DNA from: Pseudisothecium myosuroides
Lineage: Eukaryota; Streptophyta; Bryopsida; Hypnales; Lembophyllaceae
Direction: 5' to 3'
Assembly (NCBI GenBank): GCA_951799445.1
Contig: OX637294.1
Span: 20,485,452-20,549,451 of the forward strand
DNA length: 64,000 nt
The position numbers and the translations under genes were made by a program. Below the pieces are notes generated by a model. The model saw only the letters and a list, made by a program, of their open reading frames with translations, did not search any database and was not told where the DNA came from. Below, piece after piece: positions 47,545 to 58,929 of the stretch. Each line of letters opens with the position of its first letter. The stretch's first letter is position 1.

Positions 47545-48113
47545 TCCCTTAAGGACCATGAATGCAAATTTTGAAGAATGAATGAACAGAAACACATTCC
47601 AAACTCACTGAAATGCATTTTTTCATCCATCATTTTTTTTTATAATTCTTGTATTAGTTCTTTTACATTTGTATGGTATAGATCATAAAGATTTTGCTTT
47701 ATACATATTCTATAATTCAAAGGGTATTGGTAGGTCTAGCCTCAAAAAATAACTTTTTTCAGTTCAAAAAAATGTCCCTTCAAAAACAACTTGAATAAAA
47801 AAATAAAATAAAAATCTTCAAAATTCACTATGATTTGAACTTAGCATTTTGAACTTATAAAAAAAAATTCTTTTAAAAATTATAAATATTCAATCTACAA
47901 TTGATCTTAGAAAGAATTTTCAACTTCTGGCTTCATATTTTATTGTAAAATATTGGTTTGTATAATTGTTGATCTAATTATATAGATGTGATCTATAAAT
48001 TATATTTTACAACTATTTTTTGAGAGCCATAATTAAAATATTGTTCTAGGTTGCATTTTATAATAGATCTTCACAATTTTGGAAGTTTGGACACCCCCCT
48101 GGTCTTTTACGGG
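47545..48113. mobile_element. TTAA-type element, family E
   Basis: 569 bp starting TCCCTTAAGGACC after TTAA (47541-47544) and ending TGGTCTTTTACGGG before TTAA (48114-48117). The interior does not match the other families by eye. No coding region. Confidence 0.65.
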
Positions 48114-48117
48114 TTAA

Positions 48118-48729
48118 ACCTCCATAGTTAAGCCCAATTCTAGGTACAATATATTTTTTTGTGTATATTTGTTATAGAAAATGCATGAATTGAGCAATAT
48201 AGTAGTAACAAAAGATTGTATTCACACTAAGCTGGGTCCAATGACGCACGATACTCCCAATTTGAATCATTATTGCACCTTTTTTACTTTACTTTTCAAA
48301 AGCTACAACATGGTTATGTATTTTGGGTGTATGGTGTCATGTTATATGGTTTCAATGTTAAAATGACATACAAATGAAAGGTGCTACATGTTGAATTATC
48401 AGTCAACCAAAGTATGTCTTGCCATTTTTTAGTATATGGTTTACAATCTAAAGCCAAATATGGTACCAAAAGGGCCAGGGTGAATTGACCCCCTCACTAC
48501 CCCGCAGTTTATCTTTGGGGGAAGATACTAAATTTTTTTATTTGCAATACATGATAAAATTTGGAATTTTTGAATTAATATTTGCAATCAAAGGCCCCAA
48601 ATTAGTCAATAGAGGTGAAGAAGTACAAAAATACGTGGTACAAAATAGAAGGCAATTTTTTACGTTTACCCTTGGCTGGGGCAATGAGGGGGTCAACCCT
48701 CCATGACCAACCAATAAGCCATTTAAAGA
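48118..48729. other. intergenic DNA
   Basis: No gene recognised. A 114-codon minus-strand frame at 48602-48946 runs through the adjacent MITE and is not supported. Confidence 0.4.
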
Positions 48730-48733
48730 TTAA

Positions 48734-48936
48734 CCCTGAAGCGCTCCAACATCCATATTCTAAACAATGAACAGAGGGCTTCAAGGCAATGTTTAGTCCA
48801 ACTAACTTACTTGAATCTAGAAAAGACAATCTTCCTTCATGACCAAATTCATAAAATTCAAGTAAATGATGCTTCTGTACAAAGATATAAGCAAAAATGA
48901 GCAAAAATTCAACAAAAGTATTGAGGCATCTAGGGG
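48734..48936. mobile_element. TTAA-type element, family D
   Basis: 203 bp starting CCCTGAAGCGCTCC after TTAA (48730-48733) and ending GGCATCTAGGGG before TTAA (48937-48940). Related to 35054-35274. Confidence 0.75.
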
Positions 48937-48940
48937 TTAA

Positions 48941-49950
48941 ATGCAAGCTTCTAAAATCAGGTTCACTTAAACTTTCAATTAGTATACCGTATGTGAAGGT
49001 CTGATTTGGTGAAGCGCCAAATTAGTTTCTTTTTTTAGGCGCAAAGGGATTCGACAGGTGATATATTCTAAGATATTCCAGAAATTCACTTGTAATATAT
49101 TCAAAAATTCAGACATCCAAAAAATACTTAATTTATGTCTGAATCTGACCTTCACGTAGGGTACCTCTCTTGAAGAAAGGGCCTCGGGTTTCCCTGAAGA
49201 ATTCTTCTGAAAAATGCTTCCCCCGGCCCGACTCACTCAGCGCCCTGCTCTCACTTCAATTGCGGAGCCCGTAATCCCTTCCCTGTAGCACAGATCAGCA
49301 GTTTCTGCGCCTCGATGTTTGGAACGCCCTCATCGCGTTTCCCTGGCGTTGCATTCGAATTCATTCAACACTTACCACCGACGATCACGCACGTCTTCTC
49401 CCGCTCCAATGCACGTAGACTGATCGTGATCGCCTCGGCGTGAGCAAACAAATACTGAATCCCTACACCATCTCATCTCGTTGCCCGAGTTTTTGCAGCT
49501 CAGCTTAAGTTAGCTAGCCGGAGATTGCTTCGTGATCTTTTTTGAGCCTTGGACTAAGAAACGCCAGGATGAATCAATCCCGGTCTCGTGGTTTTTTCTA
49601 GCATTCTCAGAGATACACAATTGTTCCGTGTAGCAAGTCAAATGTCGTCATGTAGGATGTATGTAGGAATCTTGTCTCCGGGTTATGTGGGCATTTGAGT
49701 TTACTATTAGGTTTGTTTCAGTAAGGTCTTGGCGCTGTTTCCTCGTCGTCGTTGCACCAGCAAACTATAGATTCTGCATTTGGAGTGAAGCCGTGGTGAA
49801 TTAGTTGCTAGCATTGGAGCATGAAGGCTGAGTGAGAAGAAGATTTGAGATTTGGAGTAGTTGGAAAATCAATTTTCAACTAGTTTGTGATGATGCGCGC
49901 GCAGTTCTAGTACAGATTTTGGCCGAGATTTTACAGAGCAGTAAACAACG
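48941..49950 (+). promoter_or_regulatory. presumed promoter and leader of the membrane-protein gene
   Basis: From about 49170 the sequence becomes GC-richer and lacks repeats, as upstream of the other genes. The leader may contain an intron, but no donor and acceptor pair stands out. Confidence 0.4.
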
Positions 49951-50505
49951 ATGACGTTCTTGGATCAAGCGACGAGGCGACGAGCAGTACAATCTTTCTT
50001 GTTATTACTTTTGCTCCTCACATTTTCTTGCTACGTTTTAGCCTCCAACTCTCCAATTTCCGGCGGTAACGTCAAGTCACGCAGGTGTTCTCCAGATGTT
50101 AAGGTGCACGATCGCACGGAGAGGAAGCTAGCTGCGGTACCAGCACCCGAGCCGGCTGTCTCTGGAAATGCTCCTGCGCCAAGCCCTTCGAATCCGCCTC
50201 GGCCTCCCCCGCCGCCTCCTTATTCGGAACCGGCACTACTTTCTCCTAGTGATGATACGCCTGGGCCAGACTTGCCACCGAGGATCCTTTCGCCACCTCC
50301 TGCATCTGAGGCGCCAACAACCTCTCCCATTCTCTCGTCGAAGCAATCAAACGTGGCGGTGATTCTTGGAGTCACCTTAGCAGTGCTCGTGTTTTTGTGT
50401 GGTATTTCTTTGTTAGCAGTGGCGTATTGGAGACCGGAATGGCTGCCGTGCTGCCAACCACGTAGCAGCGAATTGATTCAGTACGAGCGTCATGTGTCTG
50501 CGTAG
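49951..50505 (+). CDS. proline-rich single-pass membrane protein, uncharacterised
   Basis: An intronless 184-residue frame. Residues about 12-31 (RAVQSFLLLLLLLTFSCYVLA) form a signal peptide with an Arg-rich start. Residues 61-128 are rich in Pro, Ala and Ser, with AP, SP and PPP runs (NAPAPSPSNPPRPPPPPP), as in arabinogalactan or extensin-like wall domains. Residues about 134-158 are a membrane span. A 25-residue tail follows, with a juxtamembrane Cys pair (LPCCQP) that could be acylated, and QYERHVSA at the end. The predicted topology is outside N terminus, cytosolic tail. This layout resembles the ectodomain of class I formins or proline-rich receptor kinases without their cytosolic domain. 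I do not recognise a specific family. The frame stops just before a GTTAAA, so an alternative spliced extension cannot be excluded. Confidence 0.7.
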   Translation: MTFLDQATRRRAVQSFLLLLLLLTFSCYVLASNSPISGGNVKSRRCSPDVKVHDRTERKLAAVPAPEPAVSGNAPAPSPSNPPRPPPPPPYSEPALLSPSDDTPGPDLPPRILSPPPASEAPTTSPILSSKQSNVAVILGVTLAVLVFLCGISLLAVAYWRPEWLPCCQPRSSELIQYERHVSA

Positions 50506-51066
50506 GTTAAATCACGTACTGGAGTGACCGGGTGCATCCGCATGAAGGTTTCTTGCTTGCCAGTGAGAAAATCTTTTGTAATCCATGACAAGGAGCAAAT
50601 GGAGACGGTTTCCTTCTTTAGAGCTGACATCTCGTCAAGATTTTCGCGAACTGGAGGTACAATCTTGATTGGAATTTTGACCTGAACATCAAACCTGATA
50701 GGGTTGCTGATTTTTCCGTTCTTGACATCAGGCTTGGTCGGATTTAGTGCAACGCTGAGGTCACGTAAAGCTTTAATCGGCAAGTATGTAGTATCCTGAT
50801 GACAGAACGTCAAGAAGCTTACTTAGGTGTTTTTCTTTACAATCGCCTGGAAGGATCGGAAGAGGGTACAAGTTGAAAGAAGATTGTTGTTTAGGCATTG
50901 CTGGAATTGTTAGCAAAAGGTGAGGACGGAAATGCTTCGGACTCAAATTGCCATCAGCAAAGCAGTGATATTCAAGGATATCTTTGAGCGCAGCAGAGCT
51001 GCCATGAAGTTGCTTGCATAAACTCATTCCCAATGAAGGATATGTCTGTGAATGGTACTCTGACAT
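50490..51066 (-). other. overlapping antisense open frames, status unclear
   Basis: Two minus-strand frames (51066 down to 50773, and 50813 down to 50490) lie in the 3' flank of the membrane-protein gene. Their composition is gene-like rather than AT-rich (for example LPIKALRDLSVALNPTKPDV and VQVKIPIKIV). Joining them would need an intron of only a few dozen bases. I recognise no family. They may be 3' UTR read backwards, or a decayed gene. Confidence 0.25.
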
Positions 51067-53377
51067 TGGTTTAGTTCATATCTTCAGCAATTGCAGTGTT
51101 ATTGCAGTATAAGCTTTTTTTTTTGTTGAACTATCAGCAAGCTCATAAGTTCATTCTTTCCAATATGTACTGATTCCAAAATGGGGCCCTACTTGGTCAT
51201 TGGACATAATCCTCTCCTCCAATATGGTAAAATCTTGGAAATCTACAACTCTCTGAAAGAGTTGCTGGAGGATGGTGTTATGAGTTTAAACTTATTTGCT
51301 TGTTTTGGACTACATTGTGTGTCATGTGAAAAGAGAAAGTTATCATGGTCAAATTTCATGGTTGGTGAGGCCTTGTGTTGGTGTGATTGGAGAATGTGGA
51401 TTTACCATATTTTTGGATATTTTTCATCTAGATAGAATGCGTGTGGAATAGTATTCTTGAAGGTTTGTCACACTTGACATTTGGTGGTATTTGAATTTTT
51501 TTTAGGGTTACAACCTGAAAGTTTAACAATCTCATCTCATGACCCCCTCATCCTTTCTTGTGGAAGGGTTTCAAAAAATAACAATGAAAATGCCTAAGAC
51601 TCTTGCTTGAAGAGGTTTACAATCTGATTGTTCTAGTGGTAAGTTTATAAATGATTGCAAATTCAACTTTTCTTCTATGCATGCCTTTGTAGGAAAGTTC
51701 ACAACAATGGAGAAAGAATAATTGTACAAAATAGCCCTTTTTTTTGTAATTTTGACTAGAACACACCATTGATGTAGAAATTCACCAAAAATACAAAAAT
51801 TGGAGTACATTTCTAAGTACTACAAAGAACTCAAGAATACCTACCAAATACATCTTAGAAAAGAAGGTTGAAAAGTGAGTTTCATTTGTTTGTATAGATA
51901 CATGGAGAGGAAACACATGTCTAAACTCCCCAAATTCAACCAAAAATAGTACTAAGTTGTAATCATAATATTGATGGTACTAATTTTTAGAAACTAAGAA
52001 ACGCAACAAATAGTACAAGCATTTAGTCTTTCAATCAACCATTGATTGCAACAATATACTTTAGTAGGAAATTTAATTTATATAAGAAGCTTTCTTCCAA
52101 TGCACTGCTTAGATTAGTGTTGTGAACTTGAATCACCAAGATCCCATTAACCTCTAAATAATAGAGTGACCATTTTTTAGTGCCATGTTTAAAAAGTCTA
52201 TTTAAATTTTTTGTTACAACATAATTAATCGAAGTCATATTTCTATTTGTAACTTCTAGATTAAAATTTGTAATGGTTATTTCTATTTGCAATGTTGTTG
52301 CCTTTTAATGAACAAATGAGTATAAATTAATTATTATTTGAAGAAGTAAATGAGGTTATAATAGCGACTATTTTAATGTTTTCCACTAGAAAATATAAAA
52401 TATTAATTTTATCAATTACTTGCTTCTTTTGATAAAAATTTCAAATAAGTTGAAAAAGACATATTTTATAACAAATCTAATTTTTGTTTTATAACATATT
52501 TTGGAGTTGATGCCTAAATCATTTATTGAATTTATGTTATTTTTATGTATTATGTAAATAAATGATCAAATGTGTTAACTACCACAATGTCTTAAAATCT
52601 TAAGGAATTTAAATGAACTCAAGCATAATTTAAAGAAAACATCACCATAAATTCTTTAATGGGGACTAATTGAAACACTTGTACTATTTCCCGTCATGCG
52701 TTGCATGTGGAGGTGATTTTGTAGCATAACTATTGCAAAAATGATCCAATGAATTCCAAATTCATAGCAAAGGTTCTATTGATCCAATGAACTCCAAATT
52801 CATAGCATTGGAAACTATTAGTGTGTTTGAATTTTTTTTAAATTCTAATAATATTCTAGCAGGTTTGAGTGAATTTTTTGAATATGTCATACTTTCAATT
52901 TTTGGGTTTTTCAGTATTGTTGAGTAATGGAAATTTAATGTAGCAAATTCTAAGTTGAGTTTTGGTGAGCCTCTTTCCATAAGCAACGTATACCTTCTGC
53001 CGAGAGGGATTCTACAAACCTTGCTTCAAGTGTCTTCCGTTTTGCCCTAAAGTGTGTTTCATTGAGCATGCAATTCCAGAAAATAGAATTTGATAATTAT
53101 GTGTTTTTTTCATGCTTACTTTTTCCACTAAATTCTCTACAAAAGCCATTTTTTTCCACAATTTTTTAAGCGGTTTCACTAATTCTTAAAAATGGAAATG
53201 TCCACAACCTATTTTTCAACGGCAATTCCCATCTCTACCAAAAGGTAGTTTTGCAGAGTTGTCCACAATTGGTAAGGTCTACTTCGAATGACATTCACCA
53301 ACGTGGATTGCATTGGGTTTAAGATTTTCAATTGTTGCAAATTGGATGGCATCCCCATTGGATGTACACGAGTCAAT
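51067..53377. other. intergenic AT-rich DNA
   Basis: No gene seen. Near 52750-52805 the phrase GATCCAATGAA(T/C)TCCAAATTCA is repeated as a short direct duplication. Confidence 0.4.
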
Positions 53378-53679
53378 ATGGTCAATTTCATTAAAATGGC
53401 AATATTCCTTGACTTTTGGCACTTTTAACAGTCCAAAATAGCCAGTTTGAAATCTACATTTGTCATACATTTTTTAAATTTTCATTTGTCCTAGATATCT
53501 GAAATCTATATTAGTCCTAGATTTTGTAGAACGACCAGTCTAAAATCTATATTGTTCTTAAATGTATGAAATCTATAGCACTTTTAGATGAGTGAAATCT
53601 ACAGTTGTTTTAGATGTTCAGAGTGGGCGGTCTGAAAAAATGGCACTATGAATATCACCATTTTAATGAAATTAGCCAT
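53378..53679. mobile_element. MITE J, copy 2
   Basis: Ends ATGGTCAATTTCATTAAAATG and CATTTTAATGAAATTAGCCAT are inverted, as in the copy at 19000-19283. The flanking CAAT on both sides (53374-53377 and 53680-53683) may be a 4-bp duplication. The interior again repeats GAAATCTATA and GTCCTAGAT motifs. Confidence 0.7.
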
Positions 53680-54323
53680 CAATGGCCCTCAAGATCCAGA
53701 AAAAGGTCAACGATCCATGTCTCTTGATCCATGCCCCCTCTGATAGTCACAATACTTGAAGTACCTATAATATGCCACATTTAACTACTTTAGGACTTTT
53801 GAAAATCCAAAATTAATGATGGTCATCAAAAGAAAAAAATAGTCATCAAGAGATAATACAAAACATTGGGAGATCAATACAAAACATCCGGAGATCTATA
53901 CAAACATCAGGAGATCTCCTTATGTTATTATCTGGAGATCTTTGGATGTTTAGTCCAGAATTCATTGATTTGTCCAGAAGTAGTTAAATGTGGCATTAAT
54001 ACTAACTAATCCAAAATGCAAAACACAACAAGTAGTACAAGTGTTTTGTGCAATGGCCTTGTTCATCATTCAAAATATGAAATTCAAAGTCATTTGCAAG
54101 TTAAAATGTATAAAAGCTTAAAAGCACCTTATGCAAACAAAAAAAGAAATAAAAGATTGAGAATAGGTCACATGAGTTGAATTGATGACAACTTGATAAT
54201 ATAGTCGTTAGATTGAGATTATAATTAATACTTTATTCTAATCTACATGTGATTTTGCCAACAAAAATGAGAGTTCATTTTTCTACTACTAATACATGTT
54301 GTACCAACGAAAAGGTGGGTGAA

Positions 54324-55044
54324 TGCAAGAAACACCTGTACTATTTTGCGTCACACCTAGTGTTTTGAATAGTTTTTTGGCCATAACTTTTGTGTTTTGG
54401 CTCCAAATGACTCAAGATTTATAAGTAAGGTAATCATGACTACTACCGTATACACCTTGCCTATTTTTTTTGTAATTTTCAAAAATAGTTTATTGTCCAA
54501 AAATAGCCCCCAATTTTATGTCACACTTGCCAATTTAGAGGTTTTTAGTACTATTTAGTACCCAAAAAAACCAATTTTGAGCTAAAATTTGGAGGGGATG
54601 GTCTTCTAATAGACTTGTAGCTACTGTCTAAAGGAATTGTAAAAATAATTAATTATATGTCATGTGGAAGTCCACAAAGTGTGCTTCTTTCTACTTGCAT
54701 TTTGTAACATATAAAATAATATTTTGGAGTTTTTTGGGGTGAATGACCATCTCCATAGAGTTCTTACAAATGGACAATTTTCATTTAATGTATTTACTTT
54801 TTTTCTATTTTTAACTAATCAAAACATCAAAGTATCCATTTTCTTGAGATTTGGCACTTTTCTAGTTCTCCTGCTTAGAGAATTTTTTTAATGAATTTCC
54901 TTTGGTGGTAACCTTCATCTTAAAGGTATATACATTAGACATATTTTTTATTTTTTTTAAATTATTTTTCTAATTTTAAAGTACTGCAGAAAAAAAATGA
55001 TGAGTACTATCAAAACGCAACAAAATTGGCAAGTGTTTCTTGCA
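54324..55044. mobile_element. MITE I, copy 1
   Basis: The left end TGCAAGAAACACCTGTACT is mirrored by CAAGTGTTTCTTGCA at the right. About 721 bp, non-coding. The interior includes GGTTTTTAGTACTATTT and CCAATTTTGAGCT, shared in inverse order with the next copy. Confidence 0.6.
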
Positions 55045-55333
55045 TTTACCTAGGTTCAACATTTACTTATATAATTCAAATCAAAATTAACCAAAATAAC
55101 TTAAGTTGCTTCTAACCTTATAAAAAGGAATTCATTTTCAAAATCTTAACATGTGGGTGTTTTAATAGAAGTATTCAGATCACATGTTTTAGTGTTCCAA
55201 ACTTGTTTCATCCAAATAAAGTTAACATCTATATAAATACAATCTCAACTTGGTGCATTGATGAATTTTTAATCAATTTTGAAGAAACCAAATTAAAAAG
55301 AATTTTAAAAGAATTTTAAATGGCATTGGGTCA

Positions 55334-56027
55334 TTGCAAGAAACACCTGCCGGTTTTGGCTCAAAACAGCCATAGTACTCAATATCTATGACTTTTGGAA
55401 TAATAATTTTTTTAAATGTAATTAAATATGGATAATTTGTAAAGCATTCAAAAACTTTAAATGTGAAAATTTAAGCCTAGCAAAATTTATCTCTTAAAGT
55501 TATGCACAAAATCTCTTAAAGAGTGTTGAAAAATACAAGAAAATAGATATTTTAGAATTTGATTTTTAGAAAATAGTAAAAGATTCTGTAAATTCTATTA
55601 AATAAAGACATTTTTTCTAACTTAAAGATGCTCCTTCTTAATCAGTTTCATCTTTGAAAAAATAAAATTGTGTTCTATGCATTTGCACAAAGGTAGTGCA
55701 GTTTGAGCACATGTGGAAGGTGGAAAATTTACTATTTTTAGAAAATCTTTAATAAATTTGTGAAACTTTAGTAGAAGTCCTTGTATCCCAATTTTGAGCT
55801 TTAGATTCGCATTTTTTGGTCAAAATAGTACTAAAAACCTCCAAATTGGCTAAGGTAGAAATAGTAAAATAATTTTAAAAAAACTTGAAAAATTATTCAA
55901 CATTTGAAACTACCATATGTACCTTCACTTCAAGTTTTATTAAAAACAAACAAACAATGCAAAAGTTATAAGCAAAATACCACATGTCCAAGGTCAAGGC
56001 GACAAAAACAACAAGTGTTTCTTGCAA
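55334..56027. mobile_element. MITE I, copy 2
   Basis: Ends TTGCAAGAAACACCTG and CAAGTGTTTCTTGCAA, flanked by TCA on both sides (55331-55333 and 56028-56030), a possible 3-bp duplication. About 694 bp, roughly reversed relative to copy 1. Non-coding. Confidence 0.65.
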
Positions 56028-56289
56028 TCAGACACCCCTTTAGATTTCTTTTGTGATTTTTCAAATTAGATTCTTTTGAGGGCAACTTGTCAATTTGAAC
56101 TTAAAATTTCAACAAGAGAGTTTCAACAAGATGAGTTTGAATCTTGGTTTATTTTTTAAAAACATGATGTAAAACTATTTGCACTAATCAATTTCATCCA
56201 TAAATATTTTTGTTTCATATTCTTGCTTGATGATTTGTGCAACATTCTAAACCTACTTCTACACCAATTTGAAAAATTGAAAACTTTCC

Positions 56290-56500
56290 AAATTAAAAAT
56301 ATTTATTGCAATTTGAACTTTGAGCCTATGACTATGGACTATTGATTTTCTAATTAGAAAATGATAAAGAACTTTTGTTTACACAATGATTGCCATTTAT
56401 TCTACTATATACACCCATGACAAAGTATTTAAAATTTGAAAGTACACATTGTACGGAATATTTGATATGAAATTTATTCAATAATTCACCATAATTTCAC
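56290..56500. repeat. dispersed repeat, second copy
   Basis: Resembles 43660-43920 (ATTGCAATTTGAAC, TACACCCATGA, TTTGATATGAA). Ends are not definable by eye. Confidence 0.4.
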
Positions 56501-56546
56501 CATTTAAAAAAAAACATAATCTTTCAATCCTAGAAAATATAATATA

Positions 56547-56600
56547 CTCCCTCCATTCCAAATAGATCTTCCTATTGGCCTCGGGGTTGGGACTTATTGC
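56547..56600. mobile_element. isolated Stowaway-like terminus
   Basis: CTCCCTCCATTCCAAATAG follows TA (56545-56546), as in Stowaway MITEs. I find no matching inverted end downstream, so it may be a fragment. Confidence 0.4.
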
Positions 56601-57733
56601 ATTTTTTTCAAACACCTGAAATAACCGCCTAGTATATTGGAGGGTATTATTTCTAAAACTGAGTATTAAATTGACCCTTTAATTAAAAAAACAACTAAAT
56701 TTGCCCATTTTTTAGTACCCTATATTTCATTTAAATGAAGGGCAAGCAAATCAGTTAGTACCCTATTTTACTTCTAAATTTTTAGCTTCCACTCATTGCA
56801 ATTGTTTGGGAGTGTTTCTTCATAAGCAAGATTGAATGGCATAAACAAAGCTTGCATTCACGGAGTTGTTATAAGCAAACTACTATTTCAATGCGGCTAG
56901 ATTGGGAAGAAACAAAATCAAAATCAAGACTCGTACACACAAGCATCTGCAGCACTAACAAGGCCAACGAGTTCTAGCAATTGCAATGAATCCAAAAACA
57001 AAGCATTGCAACAAGGCAAGACAAGCAACCCATAAAAACCATAAGAACCTAACAGAAACACCTGCATCAAACATAGCACAAAGCAAATGAAAGAACTGTT
57101 ATTAGAAATGAAATTAGTGTTAAGAAACACAAGTTTCTGTAATTCCCTCACTCCCAACATTTACAAAAACTGGCATTATTCACAACCTAACTGTAGAGCA
57201 TTAGAATTTGGAAAATTGAATTCAATCTATCCTAATTACAGTATTTGCCTTCAAATACATTCTCAATCTAAAAACTCAGACACAAATCCCTTCCTCAAAA
57301 AACTACAAATGAATTCATGATGAACACTCCATCAAGAATGCAAAAAATCGGTCCAATGCACTTCAATCCACCTACTGGGTGCCCTGCAATCTGCACACAG
57401 CACGCACATTTGCATTCAGGTATAGAGCTAAATGTCCCCAAAAAATTTGAACTACTACAAGTGATCAATCTGCAAATTCGCATTCAGATGTACATCTGAA
57501 TGCCAAACTAAAAAAGGGAATGAAAAACTTCAGCCGATTCTAATTACAAACCAGAAATTCAAAACAAGAACAAGGTTCGTAGTTCCATACCTGTAGATTT
57601 GACGCCACCTCCCTCACATTCAGATCAGGATCTGAATGCCAAAAAAAAGTTAAGAGTCCATGGGCGCTTAATTACCTACCCTTGGTAAAGAAGCAAACAC
57701 GACTAGGTTCTTAGCTTTTATCCACTTTTTGAT
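56601..57733. other. intergenic DNA
   Basis: Slightly less AT-rich, with several short open frames (for example 57317-57499) but no recognisable gene. Confidence 0.35.
57481..57638. repeat. pair of related perfect palindromes
   Basis: A 22-bp perfect palindrome at 57481-57502 (half CATTCAGATGT) and a second at 57617-57638 (half CATTCAGATC, 2-nt centre). Both are followed by CCAAA and an A run. Confidence 0.8.
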
Positions 57734-57737
57734 TTAA

Positions 57738-58651
57738 CCCCTAAAGGACCGAGGCCTATTTTCTGCCAAAAAACACTCAAAACTGCCATTTCTTTAGCAA
57801 AGAGTAAAAAAAAAGTTTAATTGTTTTTTCTCCCACATCTAACCGTAAGATCTTGCACCTAACTAGTATTAAAAAGTGTGGAAAAAATTTCAGAATTTTT
57901 GAACGCACAGATTGCAAGAAATTTACTTTTAAAGTGGAAAAAACAAGTTTTTCAGCACATTGCGGGACTGGATTTTTTGACTTTGAACATTTTTAACTTA
58001 AATTTTTGCACTACATAGTTTTGAGCTTTATATTTATAGTGGAGAATTGAGTTGAGAGTCTAGAAAAAAAAATTCAAAAAAACTTAATTATCATTTCTTC
58101 AAAAAATTGTTAAGTAGAAGTAGGTACGAGATAGAAGGAAAATCTAAAATATTAATATCTTTTAGATGGAATTAAAATACACTAATTCCAATGGTGAGAT
58201 TGTTCTAGCAAGTAAATTAAACCATGAAATTTTATTTTTTTGAAAAATTGCAAAAATTGCATTCAGAAATGAATCCTACAAGTTATTTTTTTTCAAGAAG
58301 ATGTTCTAACTACCCGAAAATCAAGAATGTCCGTAACTTCCTCATAACAAAGTCAAATGAAATGAATCAAAGCTTTACAGATAGACAAAAATATAATCTA
58401 TGAGAAAAAAATATTTAAAAAAAATTCAAAATTTTGCAAAATATTTTTTGCTGCTCCGCGTTCCCACGCATTCCAAGAAATGGCATAACTCCTCGCTCGA
58501 AGGTCCGATTTCAAATATTTTTTTCCGCCACGTATCTCTCTCAATTCTTCATATTCACAAAAAGTTTCAAAAAATGGTATGAATTTGTCCCCCCATAGGT
58601 ACATGCCCTAAGTCCCATTTGTCCCCCGAACGGACAATGGTCCTTTAGGGA
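57738..58651. mobile_element. TTAA-type element, family B, uninterrupted copy
   Basis: 914 bp starting CCCCTAAAGGACCGAGG after TTAA (57734-57737), ending TGGTCCTTTAGGGA before TTAA (58652-58655). Thirteen terminal bases match in inverted order apart from the final base. It serves as the reference for the split copy at 31240-33771. Confidence 0.85.
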
Positions 58652-58929
58652 TTAAGGGGTATTGTGAGTGCGGTCCACTATGCCTTCTAAGCAATGGATC
58701 TTGCTAATGTTTCCTAAGTGTCATGGATGGGCAAAAGAATTGCCTAGAATGCGAGTGATGGGACTTCCAAGCTAATTGTCAATTATCAATGATCACGGTA
58801 ATCTAATGGTGAAATCCTACTGTCCTAACTACCTATCCAATGTCGAGGGTGGACTCGGTAGTTGGTGCCATTTCTAATTACCCGAATTAACTGAAATGGG
58901 GACCCCTATGTTCCTTCCATGAACCCCTA

